Shown: one piece after another, positions 1 to 9,512 of the stretch
How positions within the stretch are numbered: position 1 is the first letter of the stretch
Layout of the letters: each line of letters starts with the position of its first letter
DNA from: CBDCUW01 sp963734865
GTDB lineage: Bacteria > Planctomycetota > Planctomycetia > Pirellulales > Pirellulaceae
NCBI GenBank assembly: GCA_963734865.1
Contig: CAVTIV010000006.1
Location: 496,001-560,000 of the forward strand
Reading direction: 5' to 3'
Length of the DNA: 64,000 nucleotides
The notes under the pieces: generated by a model
Database searches by the model: none
Seen by the model: the letters and a program-made list of their open reading frames with translations, nothing else
What the model was told of the DNA's origin: nothing
Translations under genes and position numbers: made by a program

Positions 1-1175
1 CTTGTACAACCAGTGGTTGACCGACAAGTTTGCCAAGAATGTTCCGATCGACGAAATGGTCCGCGAACTCTTTGTGCGCGACCGGAGGAACGTTTAGCAA
101 CCCGGCGACAAACTACTATCAGATTGAGCGTGACACATTGAAGCGTGCCGAGAATGCAGCTCAAGTGTTCATGGGAATTCGGACCCAGTGTGCCCAGTGT
201 CACAATCATCCGCTCGATCGATGGACGATGAATGACTACTACGGCTTCGCAGCGTTCTTTTGTCAGACCGCCACGAAGAATGGCGAGGATTACCGCGAGA
301 AGATCATTTACGATCGTCGCAGCGGCGAGGTCAAGCACAAGGTGACCGGCCAGAACATGGCGCCCAAGTTCCTGGGCGGTGATACCCCAGACACCAAGGG
401 CAAGGATCGGCGAGTGGTGATGGCCGAGTGGCTGACCAGCCCCGAGAACCCTTATTTCTCGACCAGTATCGCCAATCGCGTTTGGGCACACTTCATGGGT
501 GTCGGGATCGTCGAGCCGGTGGATGATATCCGAGTTAGCAATCCGGCGACCAACCCGGAATTGTTTCAAAAGCTTGGTGACAAGTTGTCCGAGTACAAGT
601 TCGACTTCCGGCAACTCGTTCGCGACATTTGCAACAGCGAAGCCTACCAGCGAAGCGCCACACCGAACGAGAGCAACAAGTCCGACACACGGAATTATGC
701 CTACGCGACGGTGCGACGAATCCCGGCTGAAATGCTGCTCGATTGCGTCAGTCAGGTCACCAACACCAAGGAAAAATTTCGGGGCCTTCCGATCGGCGCC
801 CGCGCTGTCCAGATCGCCGATGGTCGAACGAGCACCTACTTCCTGGATACCTTCGGACGAGCTCCGCGGGATACCGTTTGCGATTGCGAAGCGTCAACCG
901 ACCCGTCGTTGTCCCAAGCGTTGCACTTGCTCAACGGCAGCGCGACCAGCGGCAAGATCAGCCAAGGCAAGGTGGTCGACGATTTGTTGAAGGACGACGC
1001 GACAGTCGAGCAGGCGCTGCAGCGGTTATACGTCCGCTGTTTGTCGCGATACCCGACCGAGGAAGAGCGAACGGAATTGCTGGCGTCTGTCGCGGCCGCT
1101 CCGAATCCGAAAATGGGTCTGGAGGACATTTTCTGGGCGATTTTGAACAGCCGCGAATTTGTATTCAACCACTAA
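1..1175 (+). CDS. DUF1549/DUF1553 family secreted protein, C-terminal part, frameshifted
   Basis: The window opens inside this gene. CAQCHNHPLDRW (from about base 189), DYYGFAAFF and the C-terminal CLSRYPTEEE are typical of planctomycete DUF1549-DUF1553 proteins, which are usually 700-1000 residues, so less than half is present. Two frames must be joined: frame 2 from base 2 reads LYNQWLTDKFAKNVP and MVRELFVR, then frame 3 reads TGGTFSNPATNYYQIERD onward. The join lies at bases 76-81 and needs one surplus base to be removed. The family is exported and found beside cytochrome-like and DUF1501 proteins; its biochemical role is not established. The next gene starts 12 bases after the TAA, which suggests an operon. 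Family assignment is firm; whether the frameshift is real or a sequencing error is open. Confidence 0.85.
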
Positions 1176-1187
1176 CCGCAAGATCAG

Positions 1188-2708
1188 ATGTATCGAATCG
1201 CATTGACACTGGGTTGTCTGCTTGTTGCTACGGCGACATCTCAGGCACAGCAGACCACGGAGCAAGCTCCGAAGATCAATTACGCCGATGATGTGCAACC
1301 GATCTTCCGCGAGCATTGTTTCAAGTGCCATAACGCCAATGAGGCCAAAGGTGGTCTGACGCTGGACAGTTTTGCTGGCTTGATGGAAGGGGGCGGAAGC
1401 GGCGAGATTGTCTACGCTGGTGACGCCGAGGGCAGCCGGCTGTACCAGTTGATGATGCATGAAGACACTCCCGTGATGCCTCCCAACCAAGATCCGCTGG
1501 CAAAAGAAAAGCTGCAGATCGTCAGTCAGTGGATCATCGGTGGCCTGCTGGAGAATAGCGGCAGCAAGGTGCGAAAGAAAAAGGGGCCCTCTCTCTCTTT
1601 CGCCGCGACCGAAATCGGTGCCAAGCCAGACGTGATCGCGATGCCCGAAGCGTTGTGGCGGGTGCCGGTCGTCACGACCAGTCGCGCCGCCGCAGCCTCG
1701 GCTCTGGCGGCCAGCCCTTGGGCACCGTTAGTCGCGATCGGAGGTCAGAAGCAGGTTTCCTTGTACAACACCGATAGCGGCGAGCTGGCGGGGATCATTC
1801 CCTATCCGGAAGGGGTTCCGCAATCGCTCGACTTCTCGTTGGATGGATCGTATCTGCTGGTCGGCGGTGGAACCCACGGCTCGAAAGGGACGGCAGCGCT
1901 TTACGATGTGAAATCGGGTGAACGACTTGTTACCGTCGGCGACGAACTGGATACAGTGTTTGGAGCTGACATCAACGAAAACATCACCCGGATCGCTCTC
2001 GGTGGCCCCCAGAAAATCGTTCGTGTCTTCGATGTCGCATCGGGTGAGGTTGTTTTTGAACTCAAGAAGCACACCGATTGGATCTACTGCGTTGATTACA
2101 GTCCTGATGGCGTGTTGATCGCAACGGGTGACCGCAGTGGCGGACTGCACGTTTGGGAAGCGGACACCGGTCGGTTGTACCTGGACTTGGTCGGTCACAA
2201 AGCGGCCGTTCGAGGTGTCTCCTGGCGATCGGATTCAAACGTGTTGGTCAGTGCTAGCGAGGACGGCACGGTCAAAATGTGGGAGATGAGTGGCGGCAAG
2301 GAATTGAAGAGCTTCAACGCCCATGGTGGTGGAGCGACCGGCGTGATGATGGCCAAAGATGGTCGTATGGTGACTTGCGGCAAGGACAAAACCGTCAAGT
2401 TATGGAAATCCGATGGCGGTGCAATCACAACTTTTCCTGCCTTCACCGAACCTGCCTTGGAAGTCGTGATCACTCACGACGGCTCGAAGGTTATCGGTGG
2501 CGACTGGAACGGGCGCACCGTCATGTGGAATACGGACGACTCAAAAATCGCCAAGGAACTTCCCGCCAATCCGCCGCCGCTTGAAGACCAACAGGCGACC
2601 CTGGGAGCCCAGGTTGCTGAACTTGAGAAAGCTGCGGCTGCCGCCGAGTTGTGCAAATCAACCAGCAGAAAGCCCTGCAGGCCGCCAGTGCGGCACACGC
2701 GGCGCTAG
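1188..2708 (+). CDS. Secreted cytochrome-like (PSCyt1) and WD40-repeat protein, N-terminal segment of a frameshifted gene
   Basis: Begins with a clear signal peptide (MYRIALTLGCLLVATATSQA). A planctomycete cytochrome-C-like domain follows (residues about 30-120) with the CxxCH motif FKCHNANEAKGGL and the later MPPNQDPL. Residues about 160-450 form a WD40 propeller, with repeats such as DWIYCVDYSPDG, AVRGVSWRSD and TVKLWKSDGG. The frame ends at 2708, but the protein evidently continues in another frame from about base 2651, so both segments are probably one gene of about 1086 residues with one base missing near 2645-2655. It lies 12 bases after a DUF1549/DUF1553 gene, the usual partner of such proteins. 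A periplasmic or cell-surface location follows from the signal peptide; function is unknown. Confidence 0.85.
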   Translation: MYRIALTLGCLLVATATSQAQQTTEQAPKINYADDVQPIFREHCFKCHNANEAKGGLTLDSFAGLMEGGGSGEIVYAGDAEGSRLYQLMMHEDTPVMPPNQDPLAKEKLQIVSQWIIGGLLENSGSKVRKKKGPSLSFAATEIGAKPDVIAMPEALWRVPVVTTSRAAAASALAASPWAPLVAIGGQKQVSLYNTDSGELAGIIPYPEGVPQSLDFSLDGSYLLVGGGTHGSKGTAALYDVKSGERLVTVGDELDTVFGADINENITRIALGGPQKIVRVFDVASGEVVFELKKHTDWIYCVDYSPDGVLIATGDRSGGLHVWEADTGRLYLDLVGHKAAVRGVSWRSDSNVLVSASEDGTVKMWEMSGGKELKSFNAHGGGATGVMMAKDGRMVTCGKDKTVKLWKSDGGAITTFPAFTEPALEVVITHDGSKVIGGDWNGRTVMWNTDDSKIAKELPANPPPLEDQQATLGAQVAELEKAAAAAELCKSTSRKPCRPPVRHTRR

Positions 2709-4447
2709 TCGCCCGGTTGGATGAAACGAAATTGAGTCTTGCGAAGACGACCGCCGACAAGGCAGCGGCAGACAAAACGCTTGTCGATCTGAAAGCGGCC
2801 AAGACGGCCGGGGACAATCAACTGAAGGCGTTGCAGACGCGTGTTGCTGATTTGGACAAGCAGATCAAACAAGTCACCGCGGAAATGGAAACGGTTGCTC
2901 AGCAATCGATCGCCGGAGCCGCCCGCCGTGATTCGGCAAGCAAGGAAAAGGAAGCCATTGTCGCCGCGCTCAGCAAGGTAAGAAGCGAACAACAGAAACG
3001 GAATGCCGATGCGACTGCACAATTGACCGCGATCACCACTCGAGAGATCGACGTCACCGCGAAAGTACAGGCGGCAGCAAACGCCCAAGCGGATGCCGAG
3101 TCCGAGCGCATGGCGTTGGAAGCAAGACTCGCCGAAATCAACAAACGAATCGCGGCGACCGCGGAATCGGCCAAGACGATCAATCAGCAATTGACGGCGG
3201 CGACGGAGGCGCAACAAAAAACGATCGCCGCGATCAAGCCACTGCCTGGCAAGATCGCCGACGCGCAGAAAGCCATCGACGCAAAAAATGCCGAAATCTC
3301 TGCCCTGCAGAAGCAGATCGCTGAGGCAAAAGATGATACGCAAAAGCAGGCGTTGAGCGATGGCCTGAACAGCTTGACGACTGAGCTTCGTTCGGCGGTG
3401 GACGTGAAAGCGGCAATCGACAAACAGTTGGCAGGTTTAAATAGCCAACAGACCGTCGGCGATAAGTTGGTCAACGACTTAACCGCAAAACTGGCGGCAA
3501 TGAACAAAACTCAGGCCGAACTTTCACCGCAGCGTGAGTCGACGCAGAGCCAACTCACGGCATTGACGACACGGCGTGACGCGGCGGCGAAGCAGAGAGC
3601 GGTTCTGGTCGCGGAGCAGACCGAGATCGCTTCCGAATTCGCGGAGGCAACGAAGTTGAAGCAGCAGGCAGTAGAACAGATTGCATTGCTCGTCAAAAAA
3701 GAAGCGGATCTGACCGCAAATGAAAAGCAGCTAGCGGCCAAGATTTCCGCCGAAGAGTCCGCCCGGGTTGCCGCGGAGGCAAAGAAATCGGAGTACAAAA
3801 AGACAATTGACGCGGCGGCGCCGATGCTTTTGGCGACCAAATCCGAGCAGCAGGCGGTGGCGGCCAAGGTGAGCGAGCTGCAGAACAAACTGAACGCCCA
3901 GCCGGCGGTCATTGCCATGGCTGAGACGCAGATCAAGCAATACACCGCGGCCATCACCAGCACGGAAAAGGAAATAGCGGCGGCGAAGACCAAGATCGAT
4001 GCGACAGGCACCGCATTGGCCCAGGCAAAGGCTGCTGCGGAGGCAGCTCGTGGGAACGTCAATCGCGTCCAACAGAAGCTCGACGGAATTAGCACGGAGC
4101 TGGTTGCCTTCAAGAGCCAGGCGGCGAAGCTAGCCGAAGTCCATGCCGCCGCCGAGGCTGCTGCGGAAGCGAGACGAAAGGCGGTCGAGCCACAGGCGGC
4201 CAACGCGGCAAAGATTGCCGCGGAGATCGCCGCACGCGATGAACAGCTGAAGCAATTGGCCGACTCGGTCGCCAAACTGCAAGCGCAGCTCGCTGAATTG
4301 CAGAAGACGCAAACTGCGGAAAAACAAACGTTCGATGCCACTCAGGCGAAATTAAAAGAGCTGGAAGCGGCCGCCGAAGCCGCTGAAGCAGATGCTGAAG
4401 CAAAAAAAGACAAGGTCGAGTTCTTCCAATCGGCCTACGGCGCATAG
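2651..4447 (+). CDS. Alanine-rich coiled-coil segment, C-terminal continuation of the WD40 gene
   Basis: This frame continues the preceding WD40 protein after an apparent one-base deletion near 2650; the first frame runs ...LEKAAAAAEL and this one picks up with QINQQKALQAASAAHAALV. The whole segment of about 598 residues is rich in Ala, Lys, Glu and Gln with heptad-like spacing and no hydrophobic segment, i.e. a very long coiled coil. The internal ATG has no convincing ribosome binding site, so an independent gene is unlikely. WD40 propellers joined to long coiled coils after a cytochrome-like domain occur in planctomycetes; the coiled coil may act as a spacer or oligomerisation rod, which is inference. 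Low-complexity antisense frames across this segment are shadows. Confidence 0.75.
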   Translation: MQINQQKALQAASAAHAALVARLDETKLSLAKTTADKAAADKTLVDLKAAKTAGDNQLKALQTRVADLDKQIKQVTAEMETVAQQSIAGAARRDSASKEKEAIVAALSKVRSEQQKRNADATAQLTAITTREIDVTAKVQAAANAQADAESERMALEARLAEINKRIAATAESAKTINQQLTAATEAQQKTIAAIKPLPGKIADAQKAIDAKNAEISALQKQIAEAKDDTQKQALSDGLNSLTTELRSAVDVKAAIDKQLAGLNSQQTVGDKLVNDLTAKLAAMNKTQAELSPQRESTQSQLTALTTRRDAAAKQRAVLVAEQTEIASEFAEATKLKQQAVEQIALLVKKEADLTANEKQLAAKISAEESARVAAEAKKSEYKKTIDAAAPMLLATKSEQQAVAAKVSELQNKLNAQPAVIAMAETQIKQYTAAITSTEKEIAAAKTKIDATGTALAQAKAAAEAARGNVNRVQQKLDGISTELVAFKSQAAKLAEVHAAAEAAAEARRKAVEPQAANAAKIAAEIAARDEQLKQLADSVAKLQAQLAELQKTQTAEKQTFDATQAKLKELEAAAEAAEADAEAKKDKVEFFQSAYGA

Positions 4448-6065
4448 CAATCGGTTGATCTTTCGGTTGACTGCTGCTCGCAACCTCTCCGTTGTTCGCT
4501 ATCGACTGCGTTGCGTTGCGACGCGGTTGATCGGGGTGGTCTGCTTCGGACTGGCGCTGTCTGTGGTTGGCTTTGCGGATGATCGTCCCGATGTCGTGAT
4601 TGTGATGAGCGACGACATGGGATACTCGGACCTGGGCTGTTTTGGCGGTGAGATCGAAACGCCGAATCTGGATCGTCTCGCCGGCGATGGTTTGCGGTTT
4701 GCGAATTTCTACAGCGAAAACATGTGCTGGGTTTCTCGCGCGGCGATGCTCACAGGTATCTACCATCGCACGTCGATGAAGAACTCGGCGATCCATCGAC
4801 GTTGTCGAACGATCCCCGAAGTACTGCGCTCGGCCGGATATCAAACCGTCATGTCCGGAAAGTGGCATCTCGCCGGCAAGGATGGTGCAACCGTCTATCC
4901 GGTCGACCGTGGATTCGATTCTTGGTACGGGATTCTTGGCGGGGCCGCCAGCTTCTTCGCCCCCGATGGTCTGACGCGCGACCGCAAAAACGTTGAATCG
5001 GAGTACGTTGACGATGCGGACTATTATTTGACCCGCGCGATTTCGGACGAGGCGGTCAACTACATCCGGGCAGCGGACACCGACCGACCGATGTTCCTGT
5101 ACGTCGCTTATACCGCCGCACATTGGCCGCTTCACGCAATGCCAGAGGATATCGCCGCGTATCAAGGCAAGTATGCGATTGGTTGGGACGTGCTGCGAGC
5201 GCAACGGCTGGCGAAAATGAAGCGGCTCGGTGTGATTCCAGGGGATATCGTCGAGTCGCCTCGCCACGGAGAGGTACCAGCTTGGGAGGACGAGCAACAC
5301 AAGGATTGGCAGCAACGTCGGATGGAAGTGTACGCCGCTCAGATCACTTCCATGGACCGCGGAATCGGTCAGATCATCATGGCACTCAAGCAACGTGGTC
5401 GGTTCGAAAATACGTTGTTCCTTTACACCATCGACAATGGCGGTTGTCATGTTGAGTACACGGCGGATCGCAAGGGGTCCTATCTACCGGAAAAGACGCG
5501 TGATGGACGACCGATGCTTGTCGGCAACAATCCGGATGTCATGCCGGGCCCTGAGAACACGTATCAGAGTTACGGACACGGATGGGCGAATGCATCGAAT
5601 ACTCCCTTTCGGCTGTTCAAGCAATACGATCACGAGGGCGGCATCCACACACCGATGATCGCGCATTGGCCGGCACGAATCAAGAATCGCGGAACCGTCA
5701 TCGATCAGGTCTCGCACTTGATCGATCTCATGCCGACCGTTTTGCAGGCGACCAACACCGAGCTGCCCGAGACCGCCGAATTCCTATCGATTGATGGCGA
5801 ATCACTTTTGCCCGCCCTGACCGGGTCACCGACGGCGGGACACGATCAGCTTTTCTTTCATCACAACAAGGGTCAAGCCATTCGGGATGGAAAGTGGAAA
5901 TTGGTAAGAGTCAAAGGCGGTCCTTGGGAGCTCTACGATATTGAATCGGATCCCAATGAGCTCGAAAACCTTGCCGGTGAGTTTCCTGATCGCGTAAAGA
6001 CGTTGTCCACGAAGTGGCAATCGTGGTCCGACACTCAGAGCCGGCGGCAGGCGAGCGGAGATTGA
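4392..6065 (+). CDS. Sulfatase (arylsulfatase family) with atypical CWVSR active-site motif
   Basis: Hydrolase of the alkaline-phosphatase superfamily: DRPDVVIVMSDDMGYSDLG carries the metal-binding aspartates, followed by GKWHLAGKDG, TIDNGG, and the C-terminal RDGKWKLVR and WELYDIESDPNELEN typical of secreted sulfatases. The residue normally converted to formylglycine lies in CWVSRAAMLTG (Cys codon at 4725), where the usual CxPSR proline is Val. A signal peptide (RLIGVVCFGLALSVVGFA) precedes the catalytic domain. The first ATG overlaps the previous gene by 56 bases and adds a non-homologous-looking lead; a downstream TTG (for example at 4455) is a plausible true start. It is the third gene of an apparent operon. 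Likely substrate: a sulfated polysaccharide, by family only. Confidence 0.88.
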   Translation: MLKQKKTRSSSSNRPTAHSNRLIFRLTAARNLSVVRYRLRCVATRLIGVVCFGLALSVVGFADDRPDVVIVMSDDMGYSDLGCFGGEIETPNLDRLAGDGLRFANFYSENMCWVSRAAMLTGIYHRTSMKNSAIHRRCRTIPEVLRSAGYQTVMSGKWHLAGKDGATVYPVDRGFDSWYGILGGAASFFAPDGLTRDRKNVESEYVDDADYYLTRAISDEAVNYIRAADTDRPMFLYVAYTAAHWPLHAMPEDIAAYQGKYAIGWDVLRAQRLAKMKRLGVIPGDIVESPRHGEVPAWEDEQHKDWQQRRMEVYAAQITSMDRGIGQIIMALKQRGRFENTLFLYTIDNGGCHVEYTADRKGSYLPEKTRDGRPMLVGNNPDVMPGPENTYQSYGHGWANASNTPFRLFKQYDHEGGIHTPMIAHWPARIKNRGTVIDQVSHLIDLMPTVLQATNTELPETAEFLSIDGESLLPALTGSPTAGHDQLFFHHNKGQAIRDGKWKLVRVKGGPWELYDIESDPNELENLAGEFPDRVKTLSTKWQSWSDTQSRRQASGD

Positions 6066-6231
6066 GGCGGATCGGCACGCGGGGTGCGACCTTTTCCGAA
6101 TCAAGTATCACGATTGTGGAGCGGTTACAATCCGATAGGGCGCACAAGCTATCTCTATCTTGGAAACCGCCGGCACTGGGCGTCAAGCGTCTCGAACCCG
6201 CGGGAACGAAGTCATATGATCGAGGGATGTT

Positions 6232-6330
6232 TTGTCGACGACCAATTTCGACGACTCTGATTTACTGCAACGAATCGCACAGGGTGAACCCACAGCGCTG
6301 GGCAGATTGCTGCAGGGTAAAGAGGGGCTT
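6232..6330 (+). pseudogene. Possible ECF sigma factor N-terminal fragment
   Basis: From a TTG codon the frame reads FDDSDLLQRIAQGEPTALGRLL, which resembles the first helix of planctomycete ECF sigma factors (DLLxRIAxGDxxAxxxLL). After about 33 residues similarity ends and the frame runs into a dispersed repeat. No sigma region 2 or 4 follows, so if real it is only a remnant. The assignment rests on about 20 residues and is tentative. Confidence 0.35.
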
Positions 6331-6422
6331 CCTTGCGCAAAATTTGTGACTTACCACGGTTACAAACCTGGCAAGGAAGCCACCATGATTCGTGTTCCTC
6401 GTGAGTTTAAACCGTTCCCCCC

Positions 6423-6482
6423 TTCGGCGTTCCTTGTTCGACATTCGATATTCTCCCCGCGCATCCGAAAACACCGAACACC
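6423..6482 (-). repeat. Dispersed repeat, inverted copy of the one at 48.1 kb
   Basis: About 60 bases around TTCCTTGTTCGACATTCGAT and the following TATTCTCCCCGCG match the reverse complement of bases 48071-48129 at all but a few positions. The two copies lie in opposite orientation in intergenic DNA 41 kb apart. This belongs to the simple TTCGACATTC-type repeats often seen between planctomycete genes. Confidence 0.75.
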
Positions 6483-6611
6483 AACCCGATCCGTCGTCGG
6501 TATGCATCTTGGCGCCTGCCAACACCATCGTCTTTACGGGACCAGCGGCAGACGTCACCCGATTTACCGACCACTCAGGGCAGGCCAATCCGACGATCGC
6601 TGTCCGGCTGC

Positions 6612-9512
6612 TCAGCCCCGCTTTTTCAAATATTCGAGCAAGTCGGCCATTTGTTGCGGGGTGACATCCTTCTCGATTCCTTCGGGCATCAGCGAAACGT
6701 TACTGACTTTGATCTGATCGATTTGGGCGCGACCGATCGTTTGCTGCTTCCCTTCCGCCATCTTCAAGACAACCGCGTCGGCGGTCTCGGATGCGATCAA
6801 TCCGTTGTAGATCACGCCATCGTGCGTGAGTATCGAGTAGGCCGTGAATTGCGGCTCGACTTTCGAGTTGGGATCGAGGATGTCGTACAGCAGTGCCGGT
6901 TTGGATCGATTGCGGACGTCGCTCAGGTCGGGTCCGGCGTCGTGTCCCTGGCCGTCAATGCGGTGACAGTTGGCACAGATTTTCGCGAAGATCTTTTCAC
7001 CCTCGGTCGCGGTCGCGTGCAGGGACAATGATTTCTCATAATCCTTTGCCACTTGCAGGCGGTTGGACGAGACGGCACCGCCGAACAATTTGGTGGCTTG
7101 CTCACGTAACGCATCATCGGAATGTTTTAGCAGCCGTACCCGTTGGTCAATGTTTAGCGCAGAAGCATGCATCTTGCCAGCAGCCATCGCATCGAGCGCC
7201 AATCGCGTTGAGTCGACTCGCCGCAGCAGCAGGTCCAACGCCGTGCCGCGAACCGCAGGTCCGAGTTCGGCCCAGTGATCCAAAACGATCTGCGCCGCAG
7301 CAGTCGATCCATTCGTCGATAGCGCATGGATGGCGGCGACTTGAACTTCGACGGGCTGATCGTTGGACAACAATTCCTCCAACGCGGCCGACGTCTCGGA
7401 GAAGGGTTGATAGGCCAACAGTTCGATCGCAGCGGTGCGATCGGCGACACCACGTCTTGGATCGCGGGCAACTTGTTCGTTCTTCTGGAACAAGCCCGCC
7501 AATCGATCAATCGATGCCGCCAGGCTTTCGGGTGGATCGGAAATCAACTTTGCCAGCGTCATCCGCCCCAGGTCACCGCGATATCGTGGCAGACCTTGAC
7601 CGAGACCGCTGATCGCGGCGGCCCGCCACCAATCGCCGCCCAATTTATCCTCCGCGAGCAAACCGAATAGTCTTGCAAGCTCCTCTCGATCTCCGCGAGC
7701 CCCGATCACCGAAGCAACTTGTTCAACCAATTCGATCCGATGAGTATCTCCCCGAGCGACGAATCTCTCGTCGGAAACGAGCGCCGCCAAGATCTCGCCC
7801 GATCGATTCTTGGCCGACGTTAGCAGTCCGCTGGCAAACCAAGGATCGAGTCCATCTCGCAAGGCGAGCGTTTCCAAGATGCTTGTCGCCTCCGCTGATT
7901 CACTTCCCGATAGCACCAGGGCGACTTGAAAACGGACTTGCACATCGGGATCGTTTGCGCACACGGCAACCGAGCGGAAAACGTCGGGTTCTTCCAGCCA
8001 CTGGCTCGACAACCTGACCGCATCGCCACGGACATGTTCGTTGTCGTCGGCCATTGCCAAGATCACGTCGGCAGGCGAAAGCGACGCCAATCCGTCGAGT
8101 GTCCATAGGGCGTGCAGCCGAGTCGTCGCGTTCTTCTTGTCACGCAACAATCTGCGAACTTGCGGGGCCGTCGCCCGTGCCTGCTGTTCAACCAGCAATC
8201 GTTGTCCGAGGAACTGGCGCCAACCGTTGCTGTCGGCAATCAGTGATACTGAGTCCGCTGCCGACTCCGGCGGATCAAATGGCCTGGGCTTGGCTCCCGT
8301 GGGAGTGATTCGATAGATCCGTCCTCGATCGTCGCCGGCGCGCGAATCGAGTTTGGCGGCGATCTCAGGCGGCAAAAATTTTGGATGTTCGACCCACAAA
8401 CGATACATGTCGGCCAGGTAGAGTGCGCCATCGGGACCATTGGCTAAACTGGATGGCCGGAACCAGGTGTCGGTCGACGCGATGAAATCCGACTTGGGCT
8501 GAGCCCGACGTGCGGTCAATCGCAATCCTTGCGGTGCGACGATCGAACGTGTCACCAAATGCCCAATCGGTTCGCAAACGAAAACACTATTGAGAAAGTC
8601 ACCAGCCAACAAATCACCGGTGTAGGCCGTCACTCCGCAGGCAGACGTATGCGTCCCGGCGTGCGAAAGATAGTTGCTCTTCATCTCGACCAGCGGATAA
8701 ACCCGCGTGTCACCACCAGACTTGCCGACGTCGTAGTGGGCCGGGGAGACGACATGATAAGGATTTCTCGCGATCACCGAGGGGGGCAAGAACGTCGTCA
8801 TGATCGGATTGCGATTGGTGCAGAAAAACCGGTTCCCCCAGCGATCGACCGTGTTTCCAAATTGCCCCAAGCCACTGTCTGCCTCGATCTGCATGGTCTG
8901 CGGATCAAATCGAACGTCGTTACGAGGCATCTCAATCACCTGGCCCGGATGGTGACTCGATGTGACCTTTCCCGGGCCATAGTTCAGGTAGATCCAATTG
9001 TCGATTCCCCAACGAGGATTCCCGATTTGCATTTGGGGGTGAGCGGGCAGGAATCCGTCGAACAGAACCTCACGCACGTCGGCAACGTGATCGCCGTCGG
9101 TGTCTTTGAGAAATAAAATCTTTGTCTTCGCACCGACCAGCAGACCGTCTTTGTAAGCCATCAAGCTGTGCGCGAAATCGAGTTTGTCGGCAAACACGTG
9201 ACGCCGATCCGCCACGCCGTCTGAATCGAGATCTTCCAACATCACAATCTTGGATAGCGGATCGCCCCCTTCGGGTGGACCGATCGGGTAGTCGCCATAT
9301 TCGACGGCGAACATCTGTCCGCGCTGGTCGAATGCGATCGCCACGGGATCGCGGACCAGCGGTTCGGCGGCGAACAGCTGAATTTCATAACCCGGCTCGA
9401 TCTGCAGCGAGGCAAGTGAGTCTTTTGGCGACTTTGGTGGCGCCGTTTCGTCGTCAACCCAGTGACGGCCGCCACGCACACCTTCGATCAAGCTGAGGGC
9501 GTTCTTCTGCAA
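6612..9512 (-). CDS. PVC-type membrane-bound dehydrogenase with HEAT repeats and C-terminal cytochrome c domain
   Basis: The N-terminal third (from LQIEPGYEIQLFAAEPLV) is the planctomycete dehydrogenase-like propeller (TIGR02604 type), with GDYPIGPPEGGDPLSKIV and RPSSLANGPDGALYLADMY. A middle part of about 350 residues is helical HEAT-like repeat. The C-terminal 130 residues are the Pirellula/Verrucomicrobium haem-binding domain (TIGR02603 type) with CANCHRIDGQGHDAGPDL. Haem attachment needs export, yet this frame has no signal peptide and starts at a TTG inside the upstream sulfatase gene (25-base overlap). The open frame actually extends further upstream and matches the expected sulfatase C terminus (RADLGDKGRAGAGQ), so it may be the second half of a sulfatase-dehydrogenase fusion interrupted by one missing base near 9600. 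Likely periplasmic redox enzyme; substrate unknown. Confidence 0.88.
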   Translation of the reverse strand: MQKNALSLIEGVRGGRHWVDDETAPPKSPKDSLASLQIEPGYEIQLFAAEPLVRDPVAIAFDQRGQMFAVEYGDYPIGPPEGGDPLSKIVMLEDLDSDGVADRRHVFADKLDFAHSLMAYKDGLLVGAKTKILFLKDTDGDHVADVREVLFDGFLPAHPQMQIGNPRWGIDNWIYLNYGPGKVTSSHHPGQVIEMPRNDVRFDPQTMQIEADSGLGQFGNTVDRWGNRFFCTNRNPIMTTFLPPSVIARNPYHVVSPAHYDVGKSGGDTRVYPLVEMKSNYLSHAGTHTSACGVTAYTGDLLAGDFLNSVFVCEPIGHLVTRSIVAPQGLRLTARRAQPKSDFIASTDTWFRPSSLANGPDGALYLADMYRLWVEHPKFLPPEIAAKLDSRAGDDRGRIYRITPTGAKPRPFDPPESAADSVSLIADSNGWRQFLGQRLLVEQQARATAPQVRRLLRDKKNATTRLHALWTLDGLASLSPADVILAMADDNEHVRGDAVRLSSQWLEEPDVFRSVAVCANDPDVQVRFQVALVLSGSESAEATSILETLALRDGLDPWFASGLLTSAKNRSGEILAALVSDERFVARGDTHRIELVEQVASVIGARGDREELARLFGLLAEDKLGGDWWRAAAISGLGQGLPRYRGDLGRMTLAKLISDPPESLAASIDRLAGLFQKNEQVARDPRRGVADRTAAIELLAYQPFSETSAALEELLSNDQPVEVQVAAIHALSTNGSTAAAQIVLDHWAELGPAVRGTALDLLLRRVDSTRLALDAMAAGKMHASALNIDQRVRLLKHSDDALREQATKLFGGAVSSNRLQVAKDYEKSLSLHATATEGEKIFAKICANCHRIDGQGHDAGPDLSDVRNRSKPALLYDILDPNSKVEPQFTAYSILTHDGVIYNGLIASETADAVVLKMAEGKQQTIGRAQIDQIKVSNVSLMPEGIEKDVTPQQMADLLEYLKKRG

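Larger units (their letters stand above)
6066..6611. other. Convergent intergenic region, 546 bp
   Basis: Lies between the 3' ends of a + sulfatase and a - dehydrogenase gene. It contains a short stretch resembling the start of an ECF sigma factor and a copy of a dispersed repeat, both listed separately. No complete gene or clear terminator hairpin was seen in the remainder. Confidence 0.6.

Noticed and set aside
3511..4341. 276-residue alanine/serine-rich frame on the - strand
   Set aside because: It is the antisense of the coiled-coil segment; low complexity mirrors the repetitive + strand codons and there is no family resemblance.
4110..5450. 446-residue - strand frame
   Set aside because: Runs antisense through a coiled coil and a clear sulfatase; Arg/His/Pro-rich composition typical of a shadow frame.
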